From an uncultured Fretibacterium sp. (lineage in GTDB: Bacteria > Synergistota > Synergistia > Synergistales > Aminobacteriaceae), in contig CALAUZ010000023.1 of the NCBI GenBank assembly GCA_937892105.1, positions 1-30,930 on the forward strand: DNA of 30,930 bases. The letters are read 5' to 3'. Numbering within the stretch: position 1 is the stretch's first letter; each line of letters opens with the position of its first letter. Both the position numbers and the translations under genes were made by a program. Of the stretch, positions 1 through 8,575 are shown one piece after another. Under the pieces are notes generated by a model that saw only the letters and a list, made by a program, of their open reading frames with translations, did not search any database and was not told the origin of the DNA.

Positions 1-17
1 CGACGCTCTTCCGATCT
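1..17 (+). other. Illumina adapter remnant at contig end
   Basis: Bases 1-17 (CGACGCTCTTCCGATCT) are identical to the 3' end of the standard Illumina TruSeq read-1 adapter. Genomic sequence therefore probably begins at base 18. This is a library or assembly artefact, not biology, and it means that anything spanning the left edge should not be trusted. Confidence 0.93.
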
Positions 18-408
18 GCTGTGTTGAGTAGTTAAAGAAGAATGAGAAGAATGAAGATTAAGTCTGAAGATATAACCTGAAAATTAAGCAAAAAAATCTA
101 TGGACAAGAAAAAAGTTGTGCTATAATACTTTCCACCTTAAACAAAGAGCACTCAACATTACGGGTGTTCCCGCTAGTTGTATCTTGTCCTGTGTTCAAT
201 TATAGCACAGGTTCGTAGATAGAATACTTCTAGTTGTGTGTGGCTTTGCGTCATACAGTGTTGCGGTGCTTTTATGCAGCGTTAAGGAACTGTCTGGTGC
301 AAAGCTATTTTAGTTTGAGGAATGGAGGAGGAGAGGTTATAGGTAAAAACGGCGCATATCAGGGGAAATTTCGGGAATAATTTTTTCGCACACAGGAGGA
401 ATAAAATC
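18..408 (+). other. Non-coding leader upstream of the pilin gene
   Basis: About 390 bases without a convincing gene. It contains a good promoter at 101-127. An 11-bp inverted copy of its -10 region lies at 199-209, and a hairpin (CCTGTG/CACAGG) at 189-211. A smaller pair, TGTTGAGT 22-29 and ACTCAACA 151-158, is also inverted. A purine-rich GGAGGAGGAGAGG stretch near 324-336 resembles ribosome binding sites but has no start codon at a useful distance. If the promoter at 101-127 is used, the pilin mRNA would have an unusually long 5' untranslated region of about 275 nt, leaving room for post-transcriptional control. Confidence 0.5.
101..127 (+). promoter_or_regulatory. Extended -10 promoter for the pilin gene
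   Basis: TATAAT at 122-127 is preceded by TG-C (119-121), an extended -10 element. A -35-like TGGACA lies at 101-106, with a short 15-bp spacer. The extended -10 could compensate for the spacing. The transcription start would fall near 134. Confidence 0.55.
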
Positions 409-984
409 ATGCAACGTGCAATGAAACGCAGGGGCTTCACGCTTGTGGAGCTGTTAATCGTCATTGTGGTAATAGGTATTCTGTCGGCAATGATGATGTT
501 GTCATCAACGGAAGCAGTAACATCGGCAAAGGCCAGCAATATAGTAAGCAATCTCCGTAATATGAAGACGGCTGCACTGGCATTGTTCGTTGACAAGTTA
601 GACGACTGGGAAAATACAAGTCAAACAACAGGACCTGATTTCGATGATGTCATAAAGTATCTAAATTCCAGCAATGCAAACACAACGGCTGCCAGTGGGA
701 CTACATCAGGAAGTTATGACGGATACGGTATAGCTACGACAGCAAAAACTACATCATACGCAAACACTAAGTGGTATGTATATTACACTGTTTCTGATAA
801 AAGAGTATCTGAGAAACTTGCGGGGCGTGCACAGTCTGTAGGGCTTCTTGCAGGTACTGTAGAGAGCAATGTCGCAACAATATCTCAGGAAGGTTCTGGA
901 GATAGTGCAAAAGATAAGAAGTATGCAGCCATAACGGGGACAAGCGATTCAACTTCAAATGTAGTCTTCATGCAGGTACGCTAA
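409..984 (+). CDS. Type IV pilin-like / pseudopilin protein
   Basis: A 191-aa prepilin-like protein. It starts with a short basic leader followed by the prepilin peptidase (PilD) site G|FTLVELLIV at about residues 9-10. Glu5 of the mature protein is present, and a hydrophobic helix of about 20 residues forms the N-terminal pilin spine. The remainder is Ser/Thr/Asn/Gly-rich, as in a globular head. AGGAGGA at 394-400 sits 8 nt before the ATG at 409, which favours this start over the in-frame ATG at 421. The protein would be exported, cleaved and N-methylated, then assembled into a type IV pilus or a type II secretion-like filament. No pilus assembly genes are nearby, so the major, minor or pseudopilin role cannot be decided. 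It is followed by a strong terminator, so it is probably monocistronic. Confidence 0.85.
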   Translation: MQRAMKRRGFTLVELLIVIVVIGILSAMMMLSSTEAVTSAKASNIVSNLRNMKTAALALFVDKLDDWENTSQTTGPDFDDVIKYLNSSNANTTAASGTTSGSYDGYGIATTAKTTSYANTKWYVYYTVSDKRVSEKLAGRAQSVGLLAGTVESNVATISQEGSGDSAKDKKYAAITGTSDSTSNVVFMQVR

Positions 985-1028
985 TCCCAATCCTGAACAG
1001 TCGGTACAGCAACTTAATACAAGATAAC

Positions 1029-1068
1029 AAAATACCCTCCATAGGAATTTCACGGGGGGTATTATTTT
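1029..1068 (+). terminator. Intrinsic terminator, probably bidirectional
   Basis: AATACCCTCC (1031-1040) pairs with GGGGGGTATT (1054-1063), with one G-T wobble and a 13-nt loop, followed by TTTT at 1065-1068. Read on the minus strand the same hairpin is followed by TTTTGTTAT, so it can end both the pilin transcript and the leftward cdaR operon. Confidence 0.75.
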
Positions 1069-1131
1069 GTGCGCTGATTATTCAAAATAGGAATTTAGCA
1101 ATCTTTACTCAATATATCACCACCCTTGCAT

Positions 1132-1180
1132 AAATATTCCCCCTCATGCTTTTATCATCACACAAAGGGGAAAAATATTT
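1132..1180 (-). other. Hairpin overlapping the cdaR stop codon
   Basis: AAATATTCCCCCT (1132-1144) and AGGGGAAAAATATTT (1166-1180) form an inverted repeat, two short stems with a small internal loop, and the right arm overlaps the cdaR stop codon (1179-1181). No T-run follows in either direction, so it is not a simple intrinsic terminator. It could protect the 3' end of the operon mRNA. Confidence 0.45.
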
Positions 1181-2417
1181 ACCGCGTCTCCAGACTGTTC
1201 ACAGTAACATTCTGTGGGTCAACACGTACTACCCTGAAATTATCTCCCGAAAGTATCTCTGTCCTCACTGGAAGCGTTACAGGTGCCATAAAGATATTTG
1301 ACATGTCGGCATAAGCCCTAAGGTCAGCACTCTCCGGGTTGAAACTCTCAATCAATGACGGCCTTCCCTCAATCGTTACTGAGACATTCGCCGGACTGCA
1401 TACCCAGTTCTGCGGCGTTTCAGCTCCTCGAAGTTCAACCGGGATACTCGCTATCATCTTCTCTGCTCTGGCCTCGCTGAGATTGATACTCACCTTCACC
1501 GATGTAGCGTTCACCATAGATACTCCCTCAACTTCAGGCTGCTTCAATGGTGATACTATCGCACTGTCCGCCGTCAGCATCGAGATGTCTATAATCTCAG
1601 TATCTACTGCCTCCACTTTCGCAAGGTCTTCCGCGTTACCCTCAATCTGTATCTCCGATGGATCAGTTACAACCGAACGTACCTCGTAATCAGCGTCAAG
1701 CCTCCCTGCAAGCCTAACATTCACAGGAACTCTCTTTCTCGGCAAACCTCGCACAAGATTTCCCCGAAACCTCACCTGCGCCGGCTCTATCGTTACTGTC
1801 CCTTCAAACGGCTCAGATTGTGCAAATTTCACTGCCATCAACTGCTCTTTTCCGGCCTGTAACTCCTCTATCGCAGGCATTATCCTTACGCTTCCTACTT
1901 TCGCAACATCGTCCTCAGCTCCCCTTATGCCAACTTCCTTCGGGATTATTTCAACTCCCTCTATATACTGGCCTTCAGGAATGTTCTGCGGCAATATCGT
2001 CTCTACTGTCATAAGTCTCGTAACCTGTCTCACTACGTCCAGAACAGCTTGCGATGGGAAACATGATATCAACGTTATGTTTCCAGGATACTCAACGTTG
2101 ACATTGACGGTGTATTTCTTTCCAGGCAACAAATTCCTCGCGTCAACATATGCCGTTACAGAATTGTAATCCAGCCTCATTATCGCCTCTTCAGGCCCTC
2201 GTACCTCAACATCAACCTCTGACAGTCTGCCCCTCAGCATGGCCTGAGCGTCAAGCCCCCGATATTCCAGAGGACAGGAGAATTTTCGCGTAATGTATGC
2301 GCTCTCGTCTATTCCCGTAACGTATATCCACATCGTTACCGCTGACGCTATCGAGATTAGCCACAATGCCCATGGTGATGTCAGTATCGCGTTGAGGTCA
2401 AAACTTCTCGTCTTCAT
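1179..2417 (-). CDS. cdaR: YbbR-domain regulator of the diadenylate cyclase (CdaR)
   Basis: A 412-aa protein with one N-terminal membrane segment (about residues 14-34, SPWALWLISIASAVTMWIYV). A long extracytoplasmic region of tandem YbbR-like beta-rich repeats follows, recognisable from recurring 'VRGPEEAI', 'IRGAEDDV' and 'IEGNAEDL' patterns of about 80-90 residues. In Firmicutes CdaR binds the membrane cyclase CdaA and modulates c-di-AMP output. Here its ATG overlaps the end of cdaA by 4 nt (ATGA), which implies translational coupling and supports the same partnership. It is the last gene of the leftward operon; a hairpin lies at its stop codon and a terminator further on. Confidence 0.88.
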   Translation of the reverse strand: MKTRSFDLNAILTSPWALWLISIASAVTMWIYVTGIDESAYITRKFSCPLEYRGLDAQAMLRGRLSEVDVEVRGPEEAIMRLDYNSVTAYVDARNLLPGKKYTVNVNVEYPGNITLISCFPSQAVLDVVRQVTRLMTVETILPQNIPEGQYIEGVEIIPKEVGIRGAEDDVAKVGSVRIMPAIEELQAGKEQLMAVKFAQSEPFEGTVTIEPAQVRFRGNLVRGLPRKRVPVNVRLAGRLDADYEVRSVVTDPSEIQIEGNAEDLAKVEAVDTEIIDISMLTADSAIVSPLKQPEVEGVSMVNATSVKVSINLSEARAEKMIASIPVELRGAETPQNWVCSPANVSVTIEGRPSLIESFNPESADLRAYADMSNIFMAPVTLPVRTEILSGDNFRVVRVDPQNVTVNSLETR

Positions 2418-3265
2418 TTCACCAAACCTCCCGCGTCCTGTTCAGCGTTCTTCACCCAGAATATATTTGACAGCGTCTTCGCCCAGCCCTTCCAGCCAGT
2501 TAATACCTGTTCGCCGGCAAAGTAATGCTTCAGTAAACGTTCAACCTGAAAATCCTTGAGGTTCTTCGAGAGTTTTCCCTTCACCGCAAGCGATATATCA
2601 CCGCGTTCCTCCGACACTATCAGAACTATTGCGTCCGATACTTCCGAAATACCAAGCGCAGCCCTGTGTCTCGTTCCGTACCATCGCGATATTTCAGGCG
2701 CGTCTGCCAGTGGAAGATAACACCCTCCCGCAATGAGATTGTACTTGTCCAGTATCACTGCCCCGTCATGCAATGGGTTATCCTTCCAGAATATCGAGAT
2801 GATAAGTTCCTGAGTTATCCGCGCTTTCAGCGGTATCGCTGTCTGCGTGTAATCACCAAGTCCTACATCTTGCTGAAACACAAGCAATGCTCCTATCTTG
2901 TGCGCTTTAAGGTAGCTCAATGCTCCGGCTATCTGGTTCACCCTTACAGCAGCTTCGTCCTCTGACATATGACGCTTCAGAAGGTAGAACTGTCCTTTTC
3001 CGAGTTCTTCGAGCATTTTACGCAGTTCTGGCTGAAACACTATCGGTACTGCAAGGCTCAACGCAAGCAATGTGGTCTGCAAAAACCACGTTAGAAGCCT
3101 GAAACGCAGAAATGACGCTATCGCCAGCATAATCGCAAGTATGAATACTCCCTTTATCAGCTGTACCGCGCGTGTTCCAACAAGCAATACAAGTATCCTG
3201 TAGATTATGAATGATACTATTGCTATGTCTACGAGGCTTCTGAAGTTGGCCATGTTTACCAGCAT
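2414..3265 (-). CDS. cdaA: Membrane-bound diadenylate cyclase CdaA
   Basis: A 283-aa enzyme that makes c-di-AMP from two ATP. Three hydrophobic segments occupy about residues 11-76. The DAC (DisA_N) domain follows, with both catalytic motifs visible: LHDGAVIL (DGA at 167-169) and GTRHRAALG (RHR at 199-201). Length and layout match CdaA/DacA of Firmicutes. The ATG at 3265 shares a base with the pyk stop (TAATG). A second in-frame ATG four codons later (3253) is an alternative start, but the junction favours the first. Because c-di-AMP controls potassium and turgor and, in several bacteria, binds central-carbon enzymes, co-transcription with pyruvate kinase is suggestive. That link is inference. 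Confidence 0.93.
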   Translation of the reverse strand: MLVNMANFRSLVDIAIVSFIIYRILVLLVGTRAVQLIKGVFILAIMLAIASFLRFRLLTWFLQTTLLALSLAVPIVFQPELRKMLEELGKGQFYLLKRHMSEDEAAVRVNQIAGALSYLKAHKIGALLVFQQDVGLGDYTQTAIPLKARITQELIISIFWKDNPLHDGAVILDKYNLIAGGCYLPLADAPEISRWYGTRHRAALGISEVSDAIVLIVSEERGDISLAVKGKLSKNLKDFQVERLLKHYFAGEQVLTGWKGWAKTLSNIFWVKNAEQDAGGLVK

Positions 3266-5034
3266 TACACCACCAGCCTTACTACTCCGCGATAGACAAG
3301 CCCCCTCGTACCGTCAATAGACACCGTATCATCGTCCATCAATGTCGAGAAAGCGTCCGCAACTCCAACAATGCACGGAAGGTTATAATCCATAGCCAGA
3401 GAATTACCCTCAGAAAACAGTAATCCGCTCTCGAACAGTACCGCTCCAACTTTGTCCAACACTGGCCTGTATTCCTCGCTCAACTGCCGGACTACAAGAA
3501 TGCAGCCTGGTGTTGCCTTTTCGATTGCCTCCTGCGGTGTTCTAGCAATGCAGACCTTCCCCGTAGCGTTCTTGTGGGATAACGGTGTTCCAGAGAGAAG
3601 TATCGTGCCAGTTGTGAGAACCTCGACAACGTTAGTGCTTCCAGGACGGCCTACAGGAACTCCAGCCGTTATGACGACCAACTCTCCTTCAGGAAGCAGC
3701 TTCTCCCTAACGCATGTTGTTACAGCCTCGCGTGCAGCAACGTTAATGTCCGACATTTCCGACAGCCTTACAGGGTGAACTCCCCACCATAACGCTAACT
3801 CCCTCCATGTCTGCTGTGATGGTGTAAGTCCGAGAATTGGGCATTCGGGACGGTGCTTGCTTATCATTTTTGCGGTAAGACCTGAACGTGAGAGTGATAT
3901 TATTGCAGGGGCGTTTATCTGTTTTGCGATTAACACTGCCGCTCCTGATACTGCGTCGGGAACTGGGATACCTTCAAGGTCAAGCGGATTTGCCTCATTG
4001 TTCCTGTGGTTGCCCCAAAGTTGAAGCTCCTTCTCCGCACGGTCTACTATCCTTCTCATTGTAGCGACTGACTGGACAGGGTAATTGCCTGAAGCCGTCT
4101 CGCCTGAGAGCATTACTGCGTCCGTACCGTCAAGCACGGCATTGCTGACATCGCTGGCTTCCGCACGGGTTGGGCGCGGATTTCGTATCATGCTGTCGAG
4201 CATTTGGGTTGCAACTATTACCGCCTTACCCCTTACGCGACACATCTCGATTATGCGTTTTTGCACCAGCGGCACATCTTCCGTCGCAATCTCAACGCCT
4301 AAATCTCCCCTTGCAACCATTACGCCGTCAACTACATCAACGATTTCCGCGAAGTTGTCCACAGCCTGACGGGTCTCAATCTTTGCGAGTATCTTCATTC
4401 CTGAGCCGTACTCCTGAATTAGCCTGCGGACTTCCACAATGTCCTGGCGCGTCTTTACGAACGATACAGCGAGGTACTCCATTCCGTGCTGAATGCCCCA
4501 TGCTATATCCTGCCTGTCCTTGTCCGAGAGTGCCGGCATAGTTATGTCTGCTCCTGGAAGGTTTATGCCTTTAGTGTTGCGGAGCGGGCCGCCTACTATT
4601 ACTTTGCAGGTTACGTCATCGCCTTCAACCTTCTCGACCTCAAGGTTCAATGCCCCGTCATCAATGTAAATGCTCTGCCCCTGTTTCACTTCCTGAGACA
4701 ACAGCCTGTAATTCACCCATATTCTTTCCGGCGTACCCTCGAAAGCCTCTTCACATGATGAGAGAACGATTTTTGCTCCCTGCGTAAGGGTAATCTCTCC
4801 GTCCTTCATGTGTCCTGTACGTATTTCGGGGCCTTTGGTGTCGAGTAATGCTGCGATGGGTTTCTTCACTGCGCGTTCAACACGGCGAATGAGTTTGAGC
4901 TTTTTCTCGTGGCCGTCATAGTCTCCGTGTGAGAAGTTGAGGCGGGCAACATTCATTCCTGCCTCTGCCATTGCCTTCAAGGTCTCGTAGTTGTCGCTGG
5001 CTGGGCCTATTGTACATACGATTTTCACGAACAT
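3265..5034 (-). CDS. pyk: Pyruvate kinase with C-terminal PEP-utiliser-like domain
   Basis: A 589-aa pyruvate kinase (phosphoenolpyruvate + ADP to pyruvate + ATP). The N-terminal KIVCTIGPAS, the substrate/metal region LAKIETRQAV followed by MVARGDLGVE, and the MLDSMIRNPRPTRAEASDVSNAVLDGTDA block are all family signatures. About 110 extra residues at the C terminus resemble the mobile PEP-utilising domain found in Bacillus-type Pyk. However, the stretch that normally reads 'TSHAA' here reads LFSEGNSLAMDYNLPCIVG, so the phospho-histidine position is lost. A GGAGG lies about 11 nt before the ATG. The gap of 67 nt to dnaE is the largest in this operon, so an internal promoter is possible. Confidence 0.95.
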   Translation of the reverse strand: MFVKIVCTIGPASDNYETLKAMAEAGMNVARLNFSHGDYDGHEKKLKLIRRVERAVKKPIAALLDTKGPEIRTGHMKDGEITLTQGAKIVLSSCEEAFEGTPERIWVNYRLLSQEVKQGQSIYIDDGALNLEVEKVEGDDVTCKVIVGGPLRNTKGINLPGADITMPALSDKDRQDIAWGIQHGMEYLAVSFVKTRQDIVEVRRLIQEYGSGMKILAKIETRQAVDNFAEIVDVVDGVMVARGDLGVEIATEDVPLVQKRIIEMCRVRGKAVIVATQMLDSMIRNPRPTRAEASDVSNAVLDGTDAVMLSGETASGNYPVQSVATMRRIVDRAEKELQLWGNHRNNEANPLDLEGIPVPDAVSGAAVLIAKQINAPAIISLSRSGLTAKMISKHRPECPILGLTPSQQTWRELALWWGVHPVRLSEMSDINVAAREAVTTCVREKLLPEGELVVITAGVPVGRPGSTNVVEVLTTGTILLSGTPLSHKNATGKVCIARTPQEAIEKATPGCILVVRQLSEEYRPVLDKVGAVLFESGLLFSEGNSLAMDYNLPCIVGVADAFSTLMDDDTVSIDGTRGLVYRGVVRLVV

Positions 5035-5074
5035 TGTAGGTTTATCCTCCCTCTAAATTTTGCTGTTGCTGTGA

Positions 5075-5080
5075 ATTATA
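5075..5080 (-). promoter_or_regulatory. Possible internal promoter (-10) before pyk
   Basis: In the dnaE-pyk gap the minus strand reads CTGTATAATTC, a perfect TATAAT at 5080-5075 with a TG immediately upstream. No good -35 hexamer is visible at the usual distance. It could give pyk-cdaA-cdaR a transcript of their own. Confidence 0.3.
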
Positions 5081-5101
5081 CAGGGTTAAGCCGTAAAAAT
5101 A

Positions 5102-8100
5102 TTACTGTATTGACATCTCCGCACGAACCTCCCAGCTTCCAGACGGCATTACCCCCGACAACGCGTCAGGCAGCCTCAAAGGATCTACACTGCAACCACC
5201 AAGATATACCCTGCAACTCTCATCTTCCCCCTGAAGCTCCAGGATTACCCGCGAACTTCCCTTGCAGCCGTTCAATGCCGTAACAAACTTCTTCACGTCC
5301 ACGTTAGGGTGCGAAGATACATCAAGCCTCAACGTAACATACTTCTGTCCCTTACTCTCCAAATCGTCCGTCATTATGATTTTGTCGGGCAACAACTGGC
5401 CTCTATCGTCCATTTTCCCCTCGATTACACACGCTGTCCCGTTCGTTATTGTCCCCTTCAACTCCTGCCACATCTTCGGGAATATCACTGCGTCTATGCT
5501 CGCTTCAGCGTCCTCAAGCTGCAAAATGCACATTGCGTCGCCCTTCTTCGTGGTCTTCTGCGTCATTGAGGCGATAATCCCTCCCGCACATGGCTTAACA
5601 CTTTCGCTTTTCCAGTCCTTCAGGTCTGATATACTGCAATTCGTGAACTGCAAAATCTTCTCTTGATATGCCTCGTATGGGTGTCCCGAAATATACAGTC
5701 CTGTAACTTCCTTCTCGTAATCAAGCCGTGTATGTTCGTCATATTCCGCAACTTCCGGCATTTCAGGTTCAGCGTTTAATGCCTCGTCTTCTTCATCATT
5801 CCCAACATCAAACAGTGATAGCTGGCTGGTCTTCTTCACAGCATTGACGTTCTGGACGGCCTCAAGAAACTTCGGTAACGCGTTAAGCAGCATGGCCCGG
5901 TTATTCAGAATTTCATCAAACGCTCCTGCCTTTATCAGGTTCTCAAATACCGTCTTGTTCATCAGGCTCATATCCACACGGCGTATAAAATCCCATAACG
6001 ATACGAATTTACCGTTGGAATTGCGCTCTTTAACTATCATCTCTACTGTGTTGTGCCCCATTCTCGATACAGCTCCAAGACCAAATCGTATAACTTCTCC
6101 AACCGCAGTGAAATTCTCCATTGAAGAGTTTATGTCGGGGGGTAATACCTGTATTCCGCTCCTCCTCACCTCCAGAACGTAATGGCCTAGTACTTCACGT
6201 TTGGCCTTCATCTGGCTCGACAAATACGCCGCCATAAACTCAACAGGATAATTCGCCTTCAGCCACGCAGTATCATACGAGATTAACGCATATGCCGCGC
6301 TGTGAGACTTGTTGAAGCCGTAACCCGCAAACTTCTCTATGTTGTCGAATATCGCTCCGGCTGTCTTAGGATCTATACCTTTCTTCTCCGCACCTGCAAG
6401 GAATTTCGCACGCTGTTCCTGCATGACTTCAACTTTCTTTTTGCCCATTGCCCTGCGCAGTATGTCCGCTTCTCCAAGCGTATAGCCCGCCAAAACTGAT
6501 GCACATTGCATGACCTGTTCCTGGTACAGAATTACACCATAGGTCTCCTTCAAGGTATTCTCAAGCAACGGGTGAGGGTATACAGGTTCAGCCTTGCCGT
6601 GTTTACAGTTGATGTACTGGTCAACCATTCCGGAATCCAGCGGGCCGGGACGATACATTGCCAGTGCCGCAACTAAATCCTCGAAACGGTCTATCTTCAG
6701 TTTCCGCAGCATCGCCCTTATTCCGTCAGATTCAAGCTGGAACACTCCCATCGTGTCAGCCTCCTGCAATATCTTGAACGTTGCAGCGTCATTCATATCA
6801 TCGTTTACCTGGTTCATATCGGGAGGAGTTTTACCGTTGTTCCTGATGTTTTCGAGTGCTTCCTGTATTATCGAGAGCGTTGAAAGCCCAAGAAAATCCA
6901 TCTTCACCAGCCCAAGTTTCTCGACTGGCTCCATCGTGAACTGCGTTACTACTTGACCTGTATCACCATCTTCCTTTCCGGTACTGAGACGCTTTACCGG
7001 CACAATGTCAGTGATTGGTACGGGAGTAATCACAACTCCTGCCGCATGTTGGGAAGTATGGCGGGCTAATCCTTCGATGTTTTTGGCCTTGTCGATGATG
7101 TTATGTTTCGTGGGATCGGCTTCGTATTCGGCTTTGAGGTCTGGGGTATCCTCGATTGCCTGAGTGAGGCTCTTGCACATTGCGGGGATTAGTTTGGCTG
7201 TCTTGTCCATCAGCGAATAATCTACTCCCAATGCCCTCCCAACGTCCTTCACTGACTGCCTGCCCTTCATTCGTCCAAACGTTATTATCTGCGCAACATG
7301 GTCTCTTCCGTAATGGCCGGATATGTATCGCAGTAACTCATCACGTCCCTTGTCGCTAACGTCAGTGTCAATATCTGGCATAGAAATTCTCTCAGGGTTC
7401 AGGAAACGTTCAAACAGAAGGTTATAGCGTAAAGGGTCAAGCTCCGTAATTCTGAGGCTCCACGCAACAACTGACCCTGCCGCCGAACCTCTTCCAGGCC
7501 CAATGGGTATGTTCCTCGCTTTCGCAGCCTGAATTATTCCGGACACTATCAGGAAGTACGCGCTAAAACCCATCTGCGTAATCACTCCAAGCTCATATTC
7601 CAAACGTTTGCTGTACTCCTCCGGAATATCCGTTCCCCTCGCCTCAAAACGGGACTTCAAACCATCACGCGCCTTATTGCGCAGGTCATCTTCAGCCGTC
7701 ATTCCTTCCTTCAAATCCAGATTAGGCAGAAGGTAATGTCCGGTCTTCAGCGGCAGCTTAACGTTACAACGCTCGGCTATTGCTACAGTGTTAGTGAGTG
7801 CTTGGGGTATCTCGGTCTCGAAGTGTGAATACATCTCCTCTGGCGGCATGAGGTAGAACTCGTTGCGGTCAAAGCCAAAAGCGTCATCGTTAGCGTCAGC
7901 ATGTGTGTTGATACGTAACAGTATTTTGTGCCAGTCGTAATCCTTAGCGTCAAGATAATGTGCGTCCCCTGTTGCTATTATGGGTATGCCGGTGTGTTCC
8001 GAAATCTCAACTATTGCACGGTTCACACGCTTCTGTTCGTCCAAAGTGTTGGGCATTACTTCGAGGAAGAAGTTATCTTTCTCCATAGTGTCCCTGTAAA

Positions 8101-8575
8101 ACCCCGCCAACTTCTCAGCTTCATTTATGCGCCCCGAAAGTATCAACTGCGGTATCTCTCCTGCTAAACATGCTGAACTTGCGATTATCCCCTCATGATA
8201 TTCCGCCAGTAAGTCATGGTCTATTCTAGGCTTGTAGTAGAAACCTTGAGTGTTTGCGATGGAAATCAATTTCACAAGGTTATGCCACCCAGTCTCATTT
8301 TCAGCGAGCAGTAAGAGATGATTAGCCTTCTTGTCGTCCCTTGAAGTTATCCCTGAAGGCGCAACATACGCCTCACAACCGAGAATGGGCTTTACCCCCT
8401 GAGCATTGCAGTTCTCGTAAAACTCAACAGCACCATACATTACGCCATGATCCGTCATAGCTACGGCTTTGGTGTCCCATTCTGATACTTTGCGTGCTAA
8501 ATCCTTCGTGCGTATTGCCCCGTCGAGAAGGCTGTATTCCGTATGAACATGAAGATGTACAAATTCTTTGGCCAT
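5102..8575 (-). CDS. dnaE: DNA polymerase III alpha subunit, DnaE type
   Basis: A 1157-aa replicative polymerase. Its N-terminal PHP domain keeps the visible metal-ligand motifs (LHVHTEYSLLDG at 8-19, TDHG, NHLLLLA, CLAGEIPQ and GDAHYL), unlike the decayed PHP of E. coli, so proofreading by this domain is plausible. The polymerase core carries GPGRGSAAGS, the catalytic PDIDTD motif and a third block, LVKMDFLGLSTLSII. Helix-hairpin-helix and OB-fold regions follow (ASMTQKTTKKGDAMCILQLED in the OB fold). The length is that of DnaE, not PolC. Its ATG shares one base with the dnaX stop (TAATG), so clamp-loader and polymerase subunits are translationally coupled. Confidence 0.97.
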   Translation of the reverse strand: MAKEFVHLHVHTEYSLLDGAIRTKDLARKVSEWDTKAVAMTDHGVMYGAVEFYENCNAQGVKPILGCEAYVAPSGITSRDDKKANHLLLLAENETGWHNLVKLISIANTQGFYYKPRIDHDLLAEYHEGIIASSACLAGEIPQLILSGRINEAEKLAGFYRDTMEKDNFFLEVMPNTLDEQKRVNRAIVEISEHTGIPIIATGDAHYLDAKDYDWHKILLRINTHADANDDAFGFDRNEFYLMPPEEMYSHFETEIPQALTNTVAIAERCNVKLPLKTGHYLLPNLDLKEGMTAEDDLRNKARDGLKSRFEARGTDIPEEYSKRLEYELGVITQMGFSAYFLIVSGIIQAAKARNIPIGPGRGSAAGSVVAWSLRITELDPLRYNLLFERFLNPERISMPDIDTDVSDKGRDELLRYISGHYGRDHVAQIITFGRMKGRQSVKDVGRALGVDYSLMDKTAKLIPAMCKSLTQAIEDTPDLKAEYEADPTKHNIIDKAKNIEGLARHTSQHAAGVVITPVPITDIVPVKRLSTGKEDGDTGQVVTQFTMEPVEKLGLVKMDFLGLSTLSIIQEALENIRNNGKTPPDMNQVNDDMNDAATFKILQEADTMGVFQLESDGIRAMLRKLKIDRFEDLVAALAMYRPGPLDSGMVDQYINCKHGKAEPVYPHPLLENTLKETYGVILYQEQVMQCASVLAGYTLGEADILRRAMGKKKVEVMQEQRAKFLAGAEKKGIDPKTAGAIFDNIEKFAGYGFNKSHSAAYALISYDTAWLKANYPVEFMAAYLSSQMKAKREVLGHYVLEVRRSGIQVLPPDINSSMENFTAVGEVIRFGLGAVSRMGHNTVEMIVKERNSNGKFVSLWDFIRRVDMSLMNKTVFENLIKAGAFDEILNNRAMLLNALPKFLEAVQNVNAVKKTSQLSLFDVGNDEEDEALNAEPEMPEVAEYDEHTRLDYEKEVTGLYISGHPYEAYQEKILQFTNCSISDLKDWKSESVKPCAGGIIASMTQKTTKKGDAMCILQLEDAEASIDAVIFPKMWQELKGTITNGTACVIEGKMDDRGQLLPDKIIMTDDLESKGQKYVTLRLDVSSHPNVDVKKFVTALNGCKGSSRVILELQGEDESCRVYLGGCSVDPLRLPDALSGVMPSGSWEVRAEMSIQ

